Source: Flammeovirga sp. SJP92
Lineage (GTDB): Bacteria; Bacteroidota; Bacteroidia; Cytophagales; Flammeovirgaceae
Reading direction: 5' to 3'
Length of the DNA stretch: 64,000 nucleotides
Assembly (NCBI RefSeq): GCF_001583495.1
Contig: NZ_LQAQ01000019.1
Location: 62,001 to 126,000, forward strand
Part shown: positions 17,642 to 26,423 of the stretch, one piece after another
Position numbering within the stretch: position 1 is the stretch's first letter
Layout: every line of letters starts with the position of its first letter
Program-made: the position numbers and the translations under genes
Notes under the pieces: generated by a model
Told to the model about the DNA's origin: nothing
The model's input: only the letters and a program-made list of their open reading frames with translations
Databases searched by the model: none

Positions 17642-18697
17642 TTATTTATATACTCGTTTTTTATTTAAAGCATTCTGATAGATTCTTGCGTATCTGTTAT
17701 GCTCTGTCAATGTCTTTGAGAAGTGATGGTAACCTGAAAAATCAGCGTCCGCCACCATATACATGTATTTGTGCTTCTCTGCATTCAATACTGCATTAAT
17801 TGCAGTTGTAGATGGTATTCTGATCGGTCCCGGAGGCAAACCAGAATACTTATAAGTATTGTAAGGAGAATCCACCTCCAAGTGCTTATTCAATACTCTT
17901 TTTACATCTGTAAATTCTTTTACCATACCTACTTGAACTGCCGCATAAACTACAGTGGGATCAGATTGCAATGCCCAATTTCTATTTAAACGATTGACAT
18001 ACAAGCCTGCTACTTTCGGCATTTCATCTGGCTTTATGGTCTCTGATTCCACAATTGAAGCTAATGTTGACACTTGAAAAGGTGTCAATCCAATTGCTTC
18101 TGCTTTCACTTTGCGGTCTTTGTTCCAAAAACGATCATATTCTTTTTTCAATCTTCTCATCAATTGTTTTGGAGAGATTGTCCAATACACTTCATAAGTG
18201 TTTGGTAAGAATAATGCTTTTACAGTTAATGAATCTAGTCCTAACTCTTTCAATAATGCTGGATCAGTAGCAGCATCATAAAATTGGTCTGCTGTCATTT
18301 CCAGACGAGGTGTAATTCTTTCTGCTACATCTTCAATCGTTCTAGCATTATTGAAAGTGATTTTAATAGGAGTTTGTGCTCCTGATCTCAGATAACGTAC
18401 TGCCTCCAAATTGGTCATATCGGGTTGTAGTACATACAAACCAGGCTTTACATTCTCATTATATTTTAATGCTTTACTTACAAAACGAAACGGCACTAAT
18501 TCTGAAAGAATGTCATACTTCTGTAATGTATCCGATACATTTTCGATGGTTGCTCCGTGTGGAATTCTGATGACTGCAGGTTCTTTGTCAACTTGTATGT
18601 TAGCCGTGTAAAAAACTTGATAGATATAGACTAATATCGAAATTGTAAAGACTGAAAACCCTACAAATAAAAAAATACGTAAATTACTTTTTACCAT
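17642..18697 (-). CDS. mltG: Endolytic peptidoglycan transglycosylase MltG
   Basis: 351 residues. One N-terminal membrane anchor (~8-28) is followed by a LysM-like region (IRIPHGATIENVSDTLQKY) and the YceG catalytic domain with ASIVESETIKPDEMPKVAGL (catalytic Glu in VESET) and the closing GLPPGPIRIPS motif. It cleaves nascent glycan strands and sets their length at the outer face of the inner membrane. It follows the M16 peptidase gene by 37 bases. Confidence 0.95.
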   Translation of the reverse strand: MVKSNLRIFLFVGFSVFTISILVYIYQVFYTANIQVDKEPAVIRIPHGATIENVSDTLQKYDILSELVPFRFVSKALKYNENVKPGLYVLQPDMTNLEAVRYLRSGAQTPIKITFNNARTIEDVAERITPRLEMTADQFYDAATDPALLKELGLDSLTVKALFLPNTYEVYWTISPKQLMRRLKKEYDRFWNKDRKVKAEAIGLTPFQVSTLASIVESETIKPDEMPKVAGLYVNRLNRNWALQSDPTVVYAAVQVGMVKEFTDVKRVLNKHLEVDSPYNTYKYSGLPPGPIRIPSTTAINAVLNAEKHKYMYMVADADFSGYHHFSKTLTEHNRYARIYQNALNKKRVYK

Positions 18698-18734
18698 TGT
18701 TGTTTAATTTTCGCACTTCAAAGATTTAGGTGTT

Positions 18735-19985
18735 CTAAGAGTGACTTTTTAATTCTGGATGGTAAATTAAAGTACTCATCCTTTCTTCTGCAAACATTTC
18801 ATTGGCAACTTCAAGTAAATCTTCAGCACTGATAGCTTTGATCTGCTGGAAGACTTCCTCAATTGTTTCAAATTTCTCCTTGTCTAACAGTGCCTTACCC
18901 ATTCCTAACATAATAGACAAGTTACTTTCACCCGACATGGCAATTTGTCCCATGATTTGTTGCTTTACACTTCTCAGTTGCTGTACGCCTAATTTCTTAT
19001 CTCTCAACTTCGATAATTCATTATGTACCAACTTCAAGCATTTACTCAAACTTTTATCTTCTGTAGCGAAGTAAATACTGAATTGTCCTGAATCAAGATA
19101 CGACGTTGACCCTGCCGAAATATCATAAACATAACCGTACTTCTCTCTTATTCCCAAATTCAATCTTGAGTTCATGGCTGGTCCGCCCAAGAGATTGGTC
19201 AGCAAGAAAAAAGTTAAACGTTTAGGGTGATGCATTTCAAAAGCATCCGACCCTATCATAACATGTGCAGAATTGATTGGTTTATATCTTTCGACAAACT
19301 GTGGTTTATATCCCGTGAATATTTCTCTTTTGCGGTCCTTCTTGGCTTCCTTTATTCCTCCAAAATACTTCTCCACCAATTTCACCACTTTTTCAAAAGG
19401 CAAGTTGGAAATAGAAGAAATCACCACTTGATGCGTATCCACATTCTGCTCTAAGAAATTAAAGAAGTCTTTTTGCTGAAAACTATTCACACTGTCTACT
19501 GTACCCAAGATGTTTCTTCCAAGAGGGTGATTGGGGAAGATAATTTCATCAAACTCATCGCCAATGGCATCAGTAGGATCATCTTTGTACATAGACATTT
19601 CTTCCAAGATAACCGAACGCTCTTTCTCTATTTCCTTTTCAGGGAAGTTAGAATTGAACGTTAAATCGGAAAGGATATCAACGGACTTTTCAAAATGTTC
19701 TACTAAAGTGGAGGTATAAAAAGTGATTTTTTCTTTAGAGGTATAAGCATTTAACTCTCCTCCCACAGAATCAATACTATTAAGGATATGATACGTTTTT
19801 CTCTTGTTCGTACCCTTAAAAGCCATATGTTCCCAAAAGTGAGCAATGCCTTGCTGTTCTAAAGTTTCGTCCCTACTCCCTACATTCAAAACAACACCGC
19901 AGTGTGCTAGTTTAGTTGTTTTTACTTGTCTGTGTATTAGTCGAATTCCGTTCGCTAAACGGTGAATCTGATAATTTTTATCCAT
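18735..19985 (-). CDS. M16-family zinc metallopeptidase (pitrilysin/MPP-like)
   Basis: 416 residues. The inverted zinc motif HFWEH (H-x-x-E-H, ~46-50) is followed by the second metal-ligand Glu region ERSVILEEMSMYKDDP. The C-terminal homologous half has LLGGPAMNSRLNLGIREKYGYVYDISAG. No signal peptide, so probably cytoplasmic. It heads an apparent operon with mltG. A TAAATTTG -7 box lies 55 bases upstream (20040-20047). Confidence 0.93.
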   Translation of the reverse strand: MDKNYQIHRLANGIRLIHRQVKTTKLAHCGVVLNVGSRDETLEQQGIAHFWEHMAFKGTNKRKTYHILNSIDSVGGELNAYTSKEKITFYTSTLVEHFEKSVDILSDLTFNSNFPEKEIEKERSVILEEMSMYKDDPTDAIGDEFDEIIFPNHPLGRNILGTVDSVNSFQQKDFFNFLEQNVDTHQVVISSISNLPFEKVVKLVEKYFGGIKEAKKDRKREIFTGYKPQFVERYKPINSAHVMIGSDAFEMHHPKRLTFFLLTNLLGGPAMNSRLNLGIREKYGYVYDISAGSTSYLDSGQFSIYFATEDKSLSKCLKLVHNELSKLRDKKLGVQQLRSVKQQIMGQIAMSGESNLSIMLGMGKALLDKEKFETIEEVFQQIKAISAEDLLEVANEMFAEERMSTLIYHPELKSHS

Positions 19986-20335
19986 TGACTATTTGTTTCC
20001 CACAAAATTGAACCTCATTTCCTCACAAAAATGAGCCTGCAAATTTACTGATTATCATTCACTCTTTTACCTAATGCTGTTAAAAAATAAGGCTGTTAGA
20101 TAGATTTATTAATAAAAAGAGGTAAAATATTGATTTTCAAGTAGGAGATATTTTCTATTTGTAGAGGGTACCGCTACAAATGTTGTTCAATGATACCCCA
20201 ACAAACGGATATGAAACCTTAGATTATAAACTTTAATAAGTTAGAAAACATACCAAAAAAACTGAAAATACAAATTGCGGTTATCCGGTATACTTAAAAC
20301 ACAAAACACTTATAAACAGACAGTTAAAAACTAAA
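19986..20335. other. Spacer with M16 promoter and a small hairpin
   Basis: 350 bases between the M16 gene and the AraC gene (both minus). It holds the -7 box at 20040-20047 and a perfect 8-base-pair hairpin, ATTTGTAG (20157-20164) with CTACAAAT (20174-20181). No coding potential and no clear terminator for the AraC gene were seen. Confidence 0.5.
20040..20047 (-). promoter_or_regulatory. -7 box upstream of the M16/mltG operon
   Basis: The minus strand reads TAAATTTG, an exact TAnnTTTG match, giving a leader of about 45-50 bases. Confidence 0.5.
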
Positions 20336-21319
20336 TTAAGCATATATTTGCTTGTTTTTATCTCTCAATTCTGATGGAGCATGTCCATAGTGTTTTTTAA
20401 ATACTTTACTCATATGAGCGATGTGACTAAAATTAAGATCAAAGGCGATTTCTGTAAGGCTTTTATCACTGTAGGTAATTTGTCTGTGTGCCTCTTCTAC
20501 TTTCTGTTGATTATAAAATTGAAGAACGGGTTGATCGAAAATAGATTTAAAAATTCGGTTGAGTTTAGAGACACTCATTCCGTATTCTTCACTTAATTCA
20601 GTAAGGTTGGGTTGTTCAGAAAAATCAGAGAGATAAGTATCTTTTAATTGCACCATAGCTTTGAGGTCATCCGGGTGAATGTTCGTTTTGGCCTTAGAAG
20701 ATTGCTGTTCCATTTTTTCTATGATCGCCCCCATTATATCCGCAGACTTACTAAAGAATGTAATATGTCTACGCTTTACTTTATCAAGATTGGCTATAAG
20801 GGTTTTGACATAGCTTTCAATTTCTACATCAAGTGAAAAATATTGGAACCAAGGTGATCTATCATCAAAAAGTGTTTTGAGTTTATAATTCGGGTTGGGG
20901 GTATTGAAGCTATTGAATAAGTCGATTGAAAAACGTAAAGTGATCCATTGACACTGAGCATTCACTGGAAATTCTATTTCAAAAGGCTGGCTCGAATTAT
21001 AGATAAAGATGCCAAAGCTATCAAAGCTTTTCGTTTCCTCTTTACTGTAGAATGAACCTGTAAAACCAATTCTTACAATAATATAATGTTTTTCTTCATC
21101 AGGTACGTATTTCACCACAATAGGCTTTTTGGCATACATACTAAAAATATCCACATACATATCTTCTAAGAAGCAGATTGAATTAGTTCGAATATCACAC
21201 CAACTATTATTGATCAATAATTCTTCACCATCCCAAGTACCACCCAAATCTTTGGCTATTTTCTCGTATCCTTTATGATGTGCTGTATCACTAGCAGTAA
21301 TAGTATATTTATCTTCCAT
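20336..21319 (-). CDS. AraC-family regulator, likely controls the C45 hydrolase array
   Basis: 327 residues. The N-terminal ~200 residues are a sensor region without a recognisable family, followed by the two-HTH AraC domain (NLTELSEEYGMSVSKLNRIF and SLTEIAFDLNFSHIAHMSKVF, closing KKHYGHAPSELR). It is divergent from the first C45-type gene, and the 239-base gap carries the first copy of a conserved module that precedes all three hydrolase genes. That makes this regulator the natural candidate to bind the module (inference). It differs from the cupin-type AraC pair at 11304-13690. Confidence 0.9.
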   Translation of the reverse strand: MEDKYTITASDTAHHKGYEKIAKDLGGTWDGEELLINNSWCDIRTNSICFLEDMYVDIFSMYAKKPIVVKYVPDEEKHYIIVRIGFTGSFYSKEETKSFDSFGIFIYNSSQPFEIEFPVNAQCQWITLRFSIDLFNSFNTPNPNYKLKTLFDDRSPWFQYFSLDVEIESYVKTLIANLDKVKRRHITFFSKSADIMGAIIEKMEQQSSKAKTNIHPDDLKAMVQLKDTYLSDFSEQPNLTELSEEYGMSVSKLNRIFKSIFDQPVLQFYNQQKVEEAHRQITYSDKSLTEIAFDLNFSHIAHMSKVFKKHYGHAPSELRDKNKQIYA

Positions 21320-21405
21320 ATCTCTTAATTGAAATCCTTTATCTAATATAACATTCTCACTTTCTAAATCATATCAAATATGATGAAATAGCACTTTTTT
21401 GAAGT

Positions 21406-21495
21406 TGACGATTTTTGACAACTGCTTAAAGAATTCGTACAAATCATTGCCCTATAAAACCTAGACATTTGTAATGTAATCAATCGGGAATAATA
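21406..21495 (+). promoter_or_regulatory. Conserved regulatory module, copy R1 (before hydrolase 1)
   Basis: Core elements shared with R2-R5: TTGACAACTGCTTAAAGAA, then GTACAAATCATTG, then GACATTTG (21464-21471, resembling the -7 box with a different first base) followed by TAATGTAATCAATCGGGAA. The TTTG ends 88 bases before the ATG, and that distance is nearly constant (86-89) in R1, R3 and R5. The first element is a plausible activator site. Confidence 0.75.
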
Positions 21496-21558
21496 CTTAA
21501 ATCTCTTCTCCCGAAGACATTACAATAATTATTTTATCATTGTTTAAAAAAATTAAAA

Positions 21559-22806
21559 ATGAAAAACTTTAAAAATTACTTCTCCATTATTCTAGGTTTT
21601 ATTTTCTCATTTAGTGCAGTGGCACAAAATAATATTGATGTTGAAAACAACCTTAGTAATTTAAACTTAAAGAAAGAATACAAAGGCGGTAAATTATATG
21701 AAGCCAACGGATTCTTAGTTCCTGTGATTGAAGGATCAAACGAAGAAATGGGTGAGCAATATGGTGCTTTACTGAAAGATGAAATGCAAAAAACATATGA
21801 CATCTTAGTAAAACCAGAAATTAAAGAAGGAAAATTAGATCAAGAAACAATTCAATTCTGGGCAGATAGAGCTTATGGATCTGGCTCACTAAGAACGAAA
21901 CAATTTTATGAAGGTGTTGCAAAAGGAACGGGATGGCCACTTAGCGATGTAGTTTTCTTAGACCAAATAATGGAATATGGTATCTATTATGGTAAACTTC
22001 ATTCTTTTGCAGGTTGTACTTCAATCGCTGCATGGGGTGAAAATACTAAAGATGGTGAAATGTACATCGGTCGTAATATGGACTGGAGTGAAACTTTCTT
22101 GAAGTTCCCTACTATCATGACAGTAAGAAAACCTAATGACGGTTCTTACAAATTGGCAACTACTGGATGGCCTGGAATGTATGCAACTTTCACTGCCATG
22201 AACGAAAAAGGTGTTTATATGGATGTGCATGACGGTACTAGTATGGGTGGTTCTGTTGTTTACAAAGAAAGACCTTCTATCCTTAACTCAATCATTGATA
22301 TCGTAAGTGAGTCAGCTTCACTAGATGCTGTAAAAGCAAGATTTAATGGTATCAACAACAGTGTGTCTGTAATTTTCACAATCGCTGATAGCAAAAGCGC
22401 TGCTTCTGTAGAGTCTTCTTCTTTAGCGGGTAACAGAATTCGTTTACCAAAAGGTGATTCGTTTACTGTAGTGAATACATTCTTAGTAGAAGATTGGGGA
22501 TTAGGTACAAGAGAAACTGTAAGTAACTCTATGAGAAGATTTGCTAATATGGAAGACCGTTTAGCAGAAACTAAAGGACAAGTGGATGCTCAGCTTACTA
22601 TAGATTTAATGGACATGAAATTATTCAATGAAGATGGTTCATTCAAAGAAAATGGTGGTTCTACTAAACCCCTAAAACAAGATGCTGACATCACAGTTTA
22701 CCAAACAGTTTTTGATATTCATAATCAAAAAGCATATTTAAAAATTCCAGTTGCTGAATACTTCGCTGACTGGACTGAGATTGACTTGAATGAGTTATGG
22801 AAATAA
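21559..22806 (+). CDS. C45-type Ntn hydrolase 1, secreted
   Basis: 415 residues with a signal peptide (1-23, ending AVAQ). GSNEEMGEQYGALLKDEMQ and FAGCTSIAAWGE with C153 as the presumed autoproteolytic N-terminal nucleophile, then MYIGRNMDWSE, place it in the C45/penicillin-acylase-like Ntn family (linear amide or acyl transfer). TVRKPNDGSYKLATTGWPGM and GVYMDVHDGTSMGG are conserved in all three tandem paralogues. Substrate unknown. It carries its own promoter module and terminator, so it is one of five repeated transcription units. Confidence 0.85.
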   Translation: MKNFKNYFSIILGFIFSFSAVAQNNIDVENNLSNLNLKKEYKGGKLYEANGFLVPVIEGSNEEMGEQYGALLKDEMQKTYDILVKPEIKEGKLDQETIQFWADRAYGSGSLRTKQFYEGVAKGTGWPLSDVVFLDQIMEYGIYYGKLHSFAGCTSIAAWGENTKDGEMYIGRNMDWSETFLKFPTIMTVRKPNDGSYKLATTGWPGMYATFTAMNEKGVYMDVHDGTSMGGSVVYKERPSILNSIIDIVSESASLDAVKARFNGINNSVSVIFTIADSKSAASVESSSLAGNRIRLPKGDSFTVVNTFLVEDWGLGTRETVSNSMRRFANMEDRLAETKGQVDAQLTIDLMDMKLFNEDGSFKENGGSTKPLKQDADITVYQTVFDIHNQKAYLKIPVAEYFADWTEIDLNELWK

Positions 22807-22833
22807 TCTAGTTTCAGATATAGTAATGATGTA

Positions 22834-22863
22834 CGGGTTCTATTCAGTTAGGACCCGTTTTTT
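22834..22863 (+). terminator. Terminator T1 of the hydrolase array
   Basis: CGGGTTCTA (22834-22842) pairs with TAGGACCCG (22849-22857, one G-U), then six T. Homologous to T2, T3 and T4. Confidence 0.88.
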
Positions 22864-22882
22864 GTGCTCTCTACTTTCTTAT

Positions 22883-23046
22883 TAAGCAGTTGTACAATTA
22901 AAATCGGAAGTTCTGAATTTTCTTTTTTAGCCTACTCTGCGTTAGAATATCATCACGTAGCTTCGGCTATGCTCTTCTATTCCGCCTTGATTAGACTAAA
23001 AAAATAATAATCCAACTTCTACCAATTTCAAATGTGCAACTGCTTA
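22883..23046. repeat. Palindromic element, copy A (~164 bp)
   Basis: The whole segment folds back on itself. The left end TAAGCAGTTGTACA mirrors the right end TGTGCAACTGCTTA. Inner TTTTTTAG mirrors CTAAAAAA, and the tip is CGTAGC-TTCG-GCTATG, a classic UUCG-type tetraloop. A second copy with the same layout lies at 37665-37827. It contains no open frame and sits between terminator T1 and module R2. Confidence 0.75.
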
Positions 23047-23050
23047 GATC

Positions 23051-23140
23051 TGATCATTTTAGATAACTACTTGAAGATTTTCTGCAAATCATTCCTTTTC
23101 AAAAGGCTGATCTTTGTAAGGTAATCAAGAGTAATAGATA
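23051..23140 (+). promoter_or_regulatory. Regulatory module copy R2 (no gene follows)
   Basis: A diverged copy: AGATAACTACTTGAAGA, CTGCAAATCATT, then GATCTTTG (23109-23116) and TAAGGTAATCAAGAG. Only ~60 bases separate its -7-like box from terminator T2, with no reading frame. It would produce a short RNA of about 85 bases if active, or it is the scar of a deleted unit. Confidence 0.65.
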
Positions 23141-23174
23141 ATGATAAACAGTAATTTAGATTGATATTGTTAAA

Positions 23175-23204
23175 ACGGGTTCCATTTTGGGATCCGTTTT
23201 TTTT
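23175..23204 (+). terminator. Terminator T2 (behind the empty unit R2)
   Basis: ACGGGTTCC and GGATCCGT form a slightly bulged stem, followed by eight T. The sequence is related to T1, T3 and T4. Confidence 0.8.
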
Positions 23205-23263
23205 GTGTCCCATGATACTATGATAGAATAACTAAACAACCTCATTCTTCATTCAAAATATAC

Positions 23264-23355
23264 TTAACGATTTTGGACAACCGCTTAAAGAAAACGTACA
23301 AATATTTCCTTCAGAATACCCCGACATTTGTAATGTAATCAATCGGGAATAACAA
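23264..23355 (+). promoter_or_regulatory. Regulatory module copy R3 (before hydrolase 2)
   Basis: GGACAACCGCTTAAAGAA, ACGTACAAATATT, GACATTTG (23323-23330), TAATGTAATCAATCGGGAA. The leader up to the ATG (TTTATCATTGTTAAAAAG) is also shared with R1. Confidence 0.75.
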
Positions 23356-23416
23356 TTAAATCTCTTCACCTGAGAACGTTACATTAATTATTTATCATTG
23401 TTAAAAAGAAAAGAAA

Positions 23417-24562
23417 ATGAAATTAGTAAAAGAATTCAAAGCGGGTAAACTTTATACAGAAAATAACTTTTTAGTGCCAGTATTAGAAGGTTCAAACCTT
23501 GAAATGGGAGAACAATATGGTGCGTTAATGTTAGATACAATGCAACCTACTTTTGATCTATTAGTTAAACCAGAAATTGATAACGGAGATTTAGACAAAG
23601 AAGCAATCAGCCTTTGGGTCAATAGAGCATATGGTTCAGGTTCGATCAGAACGAAAGAATTTTATGATGGTGTGGCGTTAGGTACTGGTTGGCCATTAGA
23701 ACATGTAGTTCTTTTAGATCAAATCATGGAATATGGTATCTATAAAGAAAAGATTCATTCGTTTGCGGGTTGTACCTCTATTGTTTCATATGGTGAGCAA
23801 TCAAAAGATGGAGGCATGTACATTGGACGCACTTTAGACTGGAGCCCAGCTTTCAATAAATTCCCTACAGTATTTACAGTGAGAAAACCGAATGATGGTT
23901 CTTATAAAATGGCTACTGCTGGCTGGCCTGGTATGTATGCTGCTTTTACAGCTGTAAACGAACATGGTGTTTACCTTGATATTCATGATGGTACTAGTAT
24001 GGGTGGTTCTTTGGTGTTCTTAGAGAGACCTTCATTATTAAATACCCTTACTGATTTTATGAGTGAATCAGCTGACCTACAATCTTTAAAAAATAGATTC
24101 AATGGTACATTAAACAGTGTTTCAATCATTTTCACTATAGCAGATAAAAAGAATGCTGCATCTGCAGAGTGTTCTTCGCTGAATGGTAATAGAATCCGTA
24201 TTGCAGAAGATGATGCTTTTGTAGTGGTAAATTCATTCTTAAATAAAGACTGGGGATTAGGGAAAAGAGAAACTGTAAGTAACTCTTTAAGACGTTTTTC
24301 TAACATGACTGACAGATTAGCTGAAAAACGTGGTGAAGTTGATGCTAAAATGACTCGTGAATTGATGGATATTCGTTTATTCAACGAAGATGGTACTTTC
24401 AAAGAAAATGGTGGATGTCTTAAACCTACAAAACAAGACGCTGACCTTACAAATTACCAAACAGTATTTGATATCAATGATCAAAAAGTATGGATCAAAA
24501 TCCCAGTGCCAGAATATTTCGCAGACTGGACTGAGATTGATCTTAAAACACTTTGGAAATAA
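23417..24562 (+). CDS. C45-type Ntn hydrolase 2, signal peptide missing
   Basis: 381 residues. It aligns with its neighbours from KLVKEFKAGKLYTENNF onward, including FAGCTSIVSYGE (nucleophile Cys), MYIGRTLDWSP and GVYLDIHDGTSMGG. Its ATG falls where the others have already passed the secretion signal (residue ~36). An in-frame TAA shortly upstream rules out an N-terminal extension, and the 5' leader matches that of hydrolase 1 right up to the ATG. The signal peptide has thus been cleanly lost, and the product should be cytoplasmic (inference). Confidence 0.85.
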   Translation: MKLVKEFKAGKLYTENNFLVPVLEGSNLEMGEQYGALMLDTMQPTFDLLVKPEIDNGDLDKEAISLWVNRAYGSGSIRTKEFYDGVALGTGWPLEHVVLLDQIMEYGIYKEKIHSFAGCTSIVSYGEQSKDGGMYIGRTLDWSPAFNKFPTVFTVRKPNDGSYKMATAGWPGMYAAFTAVNEHGVYLDIHDGTSMGGSLVFLERPSLLNTLTDFMSESADLQSLKNRFNGTLNSVSIIFTIADKKNAASAECSSLNGNRIRIAEDDAFVVVNSFLNKDWGLGKRETVSNSLRRFSNMTDRLAEKRGEVDAKMTRELMDIRLFNEDGTFKENGGCLKPTKQDADLTNYQTVFDINDQKVWIKIPVPEYFADWTEIDLKTLWK

Positions 24563-24594
24563 AAGAATTTAGTTTTTTGATTTATTATAGAAAG

Positions 24595-24621
24595 CGGATT
24601 TCAGTTTGAAATCCGTTTTTT
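24595..24621 (+). terminator. Terminator T3 of hydrolase 2
   Basis: CGGATTTC (24595-24602) with GAAATCCG (24608-24615), then six T. Confidence 0.9.
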
Positions 24622-24657
24622 GTGTTTGTCCACACCCCACCAATAACACATTGTAGT

Positions 24658-24750
24658 TTAACGATTTTACATAACTAGATGATCAGATCTTACAACTCAT
24701 TGCTATCTAAAATCAAGATATTTGTAATGTAATCAAAAGGGAAATATCTC
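24658..24750 (+). promoter_or_regulatory. Regulatory module copy R4 (no gene follows)
   Basis: The upstream element is decayed (TACATAACTAGATGATCAG). The promoter-like core is intact: CATTGCTATC, GATATTTG (24717-24724), TAATGTAATCAAAAGGGAA. About 130 bases later comes terminator T4, with a 3'-UTR-like tail (AGTTTTTGATTTAATAGA) closely resembling that of hydrolase 2 but no coding sequence. Confidence 0.65.
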
Positions 24751-24856
24751 AATGGTTACAAAACAGAGTTGAAATTCAATCACTTTCTTTCAATCCCAGA
24801 TTGGTTTCACTCCACTATAATTTTAGAAATAATAGTTTTTGATTTAATAGATAAAA

Positions 24857-24885
24857 CGGATTCCAGATTGGAGTCCGTTTTTTTT
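24857..24885 (+). terminator. Terminator T4 (behind the empty unit R4)
   Basis: CGGATTCC (24857-24864) with GGAGTCCG (24870-24877, one G-U), then eight T. Confidence 0.85.
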
Positions 24886-24920
24886 GTTATACAACAAAAA
24901 AATTAGCCTTCATTTCAATC

Positions 24921-25015
24921 TGACGATTATTGACAACCGCTTGAAGAATTCATACAAATCATTGCCTAACAAAACACTGATATTTGTAATGTAATCAATC
25001 GGAAAGAGGCATTAA
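24921..25015 (+). promoter_or_regulatory. Regulatory module copy R5 (before hydrolase 3)
   Basis: TTGACAACCGCTTGAAGAA, CATACAAATCATTG, GATATTTG (24979-24986), TAATGTAATCAATCGG. It is very close to R1 over its whole length. Confidence 0.75.
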
Positions 25016-25075
25016 AACACTCTTTAAGTGAAGATTATAAAAATTTATTTCATCATAATATAATTCAAAAAACAA

Positions 25076-26317
25076 ATGAAAAATTTTAAAAATTACTTGT
25101 CAGTTATTCTAGGTTTTATTTTATCAGTTAATGCTTTTGCACAAAAAAATATTGAAAATACCCTTACCAATTTACACCTTCAAAAAGAATACAAAGGAGG
25201 TAAATTATATGAAGCTAACGGTTTCTTAATTCCTGTTCTTGAAGGCTCTAATGAAGAAATGGGCGAACAATATGGAGCATTGATGAAAGATGAAATGCAA
25301 AAAATATATGACGCTCTAGTAAAGAAAGAAATTGAAGAAGGAAAAATTGATCAAGAAACGATTCAATTCTGGGCTGACAGAGCTTACGGATCTGGTTCTG
25401 TAAGAACGAAACAATTCTATGAAGGTGTTGCAAAAGGTGCTGAGTGGTCATTGAATGATGTTATTTTCCTTGATCAAGTAATGGAATTTGGTATCTACTA
25501 TGGTAAACTTCACTCATTCGCAGGTTGTACTTCAATCGCTTCTTGGGGTGAGCAATCTAAAGATGGGGAAATGTACATCGGTCGTAACATGGACTGGTCA
25601 GAAGCTTTCTTAAACTTCCCTACTATCATGACGGTAAGAAAACCAAATGACGGTTCGTACAAAATGGCTACTACTGGATGGGCTGGTATGTATGCTGCTT
25701 TTACTGCCATGAACGAAAAAGGTGTGTATGTAGATGTTCATGATGGTACAAGTATGGGTGGTTCATTAGTTTACAAAGAAAGACCTTCTATCCTAAATAC
25801 TTTAGTCGATATTGTTAGTGAATCTCCATCTATTGAGGCTGTAAAAGCTAGATTCAACGGAATCAACAATAGTGTTTCTATCATTTTCACAGTAGCTGAC
25901 AGTAAAAGTGCAGCATCAGTTGAAGCTTCTTCTTTAGCGGGCAACAGAGTTCGTTTGCCAAAAGGTGATGCACTTACTGTAGTAAATACTTTCTTAGCGG
26001 ATGACTGGGGATTAGGTACTAGAGAGACAGTTAGTAACTCTTTAAGAAGATATTCAAATATGGAGGATCGTTTAGCGGAAACTAAAGGTCAGGTAGATGC
26101 TCAAATGACAAAGGATTTAATGGATATCCGTTTATTCAACGAAGATGATTCATTCAAAGAAAATGGTGGCTGTACTAAGCCTGAATTGCAAGATGCTGAC
26201 ATCACAGTTTACCAAACAGTATTTGATATTCATAATCAAAAAGTGTATTTGAAAATACCAGTTGCAAAGTACTTCGCAGACTGGACTGAGATCAACTTAA
26301 ATGAATTGTGGAAATAA
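25076..26317 (+). CDS. C45-type Ntn hydrolase 3, secreted
   Basis: 413 residues, signal peptide 1-22 (ending AFAQ). Very similar to hydrolase 1 over the full length, including GSNEEMGEQYGALMKDEMQ, the nucleophile region FAGCTSIASWGEQ, MYIGRNMDWSE and TVRKPNDGSYKMATTGW. Differences are scattered, for example an E-W-S in place of G-W-P before the LDQ motif. It probably acts in the periplasm on the same substrate class as hydrolase 1. Its terminator has a sequence unrelated to T1-T4. Confidence 0.85.
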   Translation: MKNFKNYLSVILGFILSVNAFAQKNIENTLTNLHLQKEYKGGKLYEANGFLIPVLEGSNEEMGEQYGALMKDEMQKIYDALVKKEIEEGKIDQETIQFWADRAYGSGSVRTKQFYEGVAKGAEWSLNDVIFLDQVMEFGIYYGKLHSFAGCTSIASWGEQSKDGEMYIGRNMDWSEAFLNFPTIMTVRKPNDGSYKMATTGWAGMYAAFTAMNEKGVYVDVHDGTSMGGSLVYKERPSILNTLVDIVSESPSIEAVKARFNGINNSVSIIFTVADSKSAASVEASSLAGNRVRLPKGDALTVVNTFLADDWGLGTRETVSNSLRRYSNMEDRLAETKGQVDAQMTKDLMDIRLFNEDDSFKENGGCTKPELQDADITVYQTVFDIHNQKVYLKIPVAKYFADWTEINLNELWK

Positions 26318-26341
26318 AAAATTAAGAATTTGAAAGTAAGA

Positions 26342-26374
26342 GGAAGAGTAGATAATGTTTCTACTCTTCCTTTC
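26342..26374 (+). terminator. Terminator of hydrolase 3
   Basis: GGAAGAGTAGA (26342-26352) pairs perfectly with TCTACTCTTCC (26360-26370), followed by a T/C-rich tail. Confidence 0.75.
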
Positions 26375-26423
26375 TCTCCTATAGTTCTACACTCAAAAGG
26401 CACCTCTATTCATCTCCTACTAA

